DNA of 64,000 nt, taken from the NCBI RefSeq assembly GCF_000716535.1, contig NZ_JNWV01000033.1:1-64000 (forward strand). The letters run 5' to 3'. Made by a program: the position numbers and the translations under genes. This stretch comes from Streptomyces flaveolus (GTDB lineage Bacteria; Actinomycetota; Actinomycetes; Streptomycetales; Streptomycetaceae). Below the pieces are notes generated by a model. It ran no database searches, was not told where the DNA came from, and saw only the letters and a program-made list of their open reading frames with translations. Positions 63,987-64,000 of the stretch are shown piece after piece (the first letter of the stretch is position 1; each line of letters begins with the position of its first letter).

Positions 63987-64000
63987 AACCGGCACCGATG

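Overview
The window is a 64 kb piece of a very G+C-rich actinobacterial chromosome, most likely Streptomyces. The signs are: third codon positions almost always G or C, many GTG starts, GTGA/ATGA stop-start overlaps, -10 boxes placed seven bases before the start codon (leaderless mRNAs), and families typical of the genus (TetR, GntR, SoxR, paired DUF202 proteins, RskA-type anti-sigma factor, DUF1343, stand-alone type ISP domain). I see no rRNA, tRNA, CRISPR array, prophage or biosynthetic gene cluster. About 64 genes cover nearly all the sequence. The first bases are the edge of an insertion sequence.

Layout. 0-4.7 kb: gluconate/idonate operon (GntR regulator, gluconokinase, GntP permease, SDR, zinc dehydrogenase). 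4.7-6.1 kb: an exported molybdopterin oxidoreductase with a b561-type membrane partner. 6.2-11.6 kb: TPR-like protein, DMT-type permease, Nudix hydrolase, DUF202 pair, quinone oxidoreductase and a histidine-rich small protein. 11.7-17.1 kb: two facing operons (APH-type kinase and acyl-CoA dehydrogenase; SDR, acyl-CoA ligase and TetR) tied by one operator. The gene set matches a levulinate/4-hydroxy-acid type pathway. 17.2-26.6 kb: exported muramidase-like and penicillin-acylase-like enzymes, a BKACE enzyme, a WYL regulator, a damaged hydrolase gene and soxR. 26.7-33.5 kb: MaoC, acyl-CoA dehydrogenase, alcohol and aldehyde dehydrogenases, with TetR regulators whose operators can be recognised. 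33.6-37.8 kb: class E/F sortase with a membrane-anchored partner, MFS permease and citrate transporter. 37.8-41.7 kb: cytoplasmic molybdopterin oxidoreductase, a striking 0.9 kb repeat array and a TetR gene. 42-46 kb: homogentisate dioxygenase, GntR and a lone type ISP domain. 46-49.8 kb: TetR-controlled ABC exporter and a CoA transferase. 50-58.3 kb: ECF sigma and anti-sigma genes opposite a DUF4331-TPR-NicO operon, followed by a receptor Ser/Thr kinase. 58.4-64 kb: SGNH lipase, AAA ATPase, DUF72, YtrA-type GntR, GNAT, DUF402 and a methyltransferase.

The regulators can largely be paired with targets from palindromes. One operator (ATACCGACCGGTCGGYAT type) sits before the kinase operon, the SDR operon and the molybdenum enzyme. 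A second (AAAYTAGC-N3-GCTAGTTT type) sits before the acyl-CoA dehydrogenase/TetR pair and the aldehyde dehydrogenase operon. A third (CTAAGCA-N2-TGCTTAG) sits before maoC, with a weaker copy at its neighbouring TetR gene. A fourth is duplicated at the ABC exporter start. The ECF-type promoter before the DUF4331 gene links the sigma/anti-sigma pair to an uncharacterised envelope operon. Several observations concern damage or repeats rather than function: a 90-bp tandem duplication plus frameshift in a hydrolase gene, a soxR frame with no nearby stop, a 200-bp higher-order repeat array and a 39-bp repeat array.
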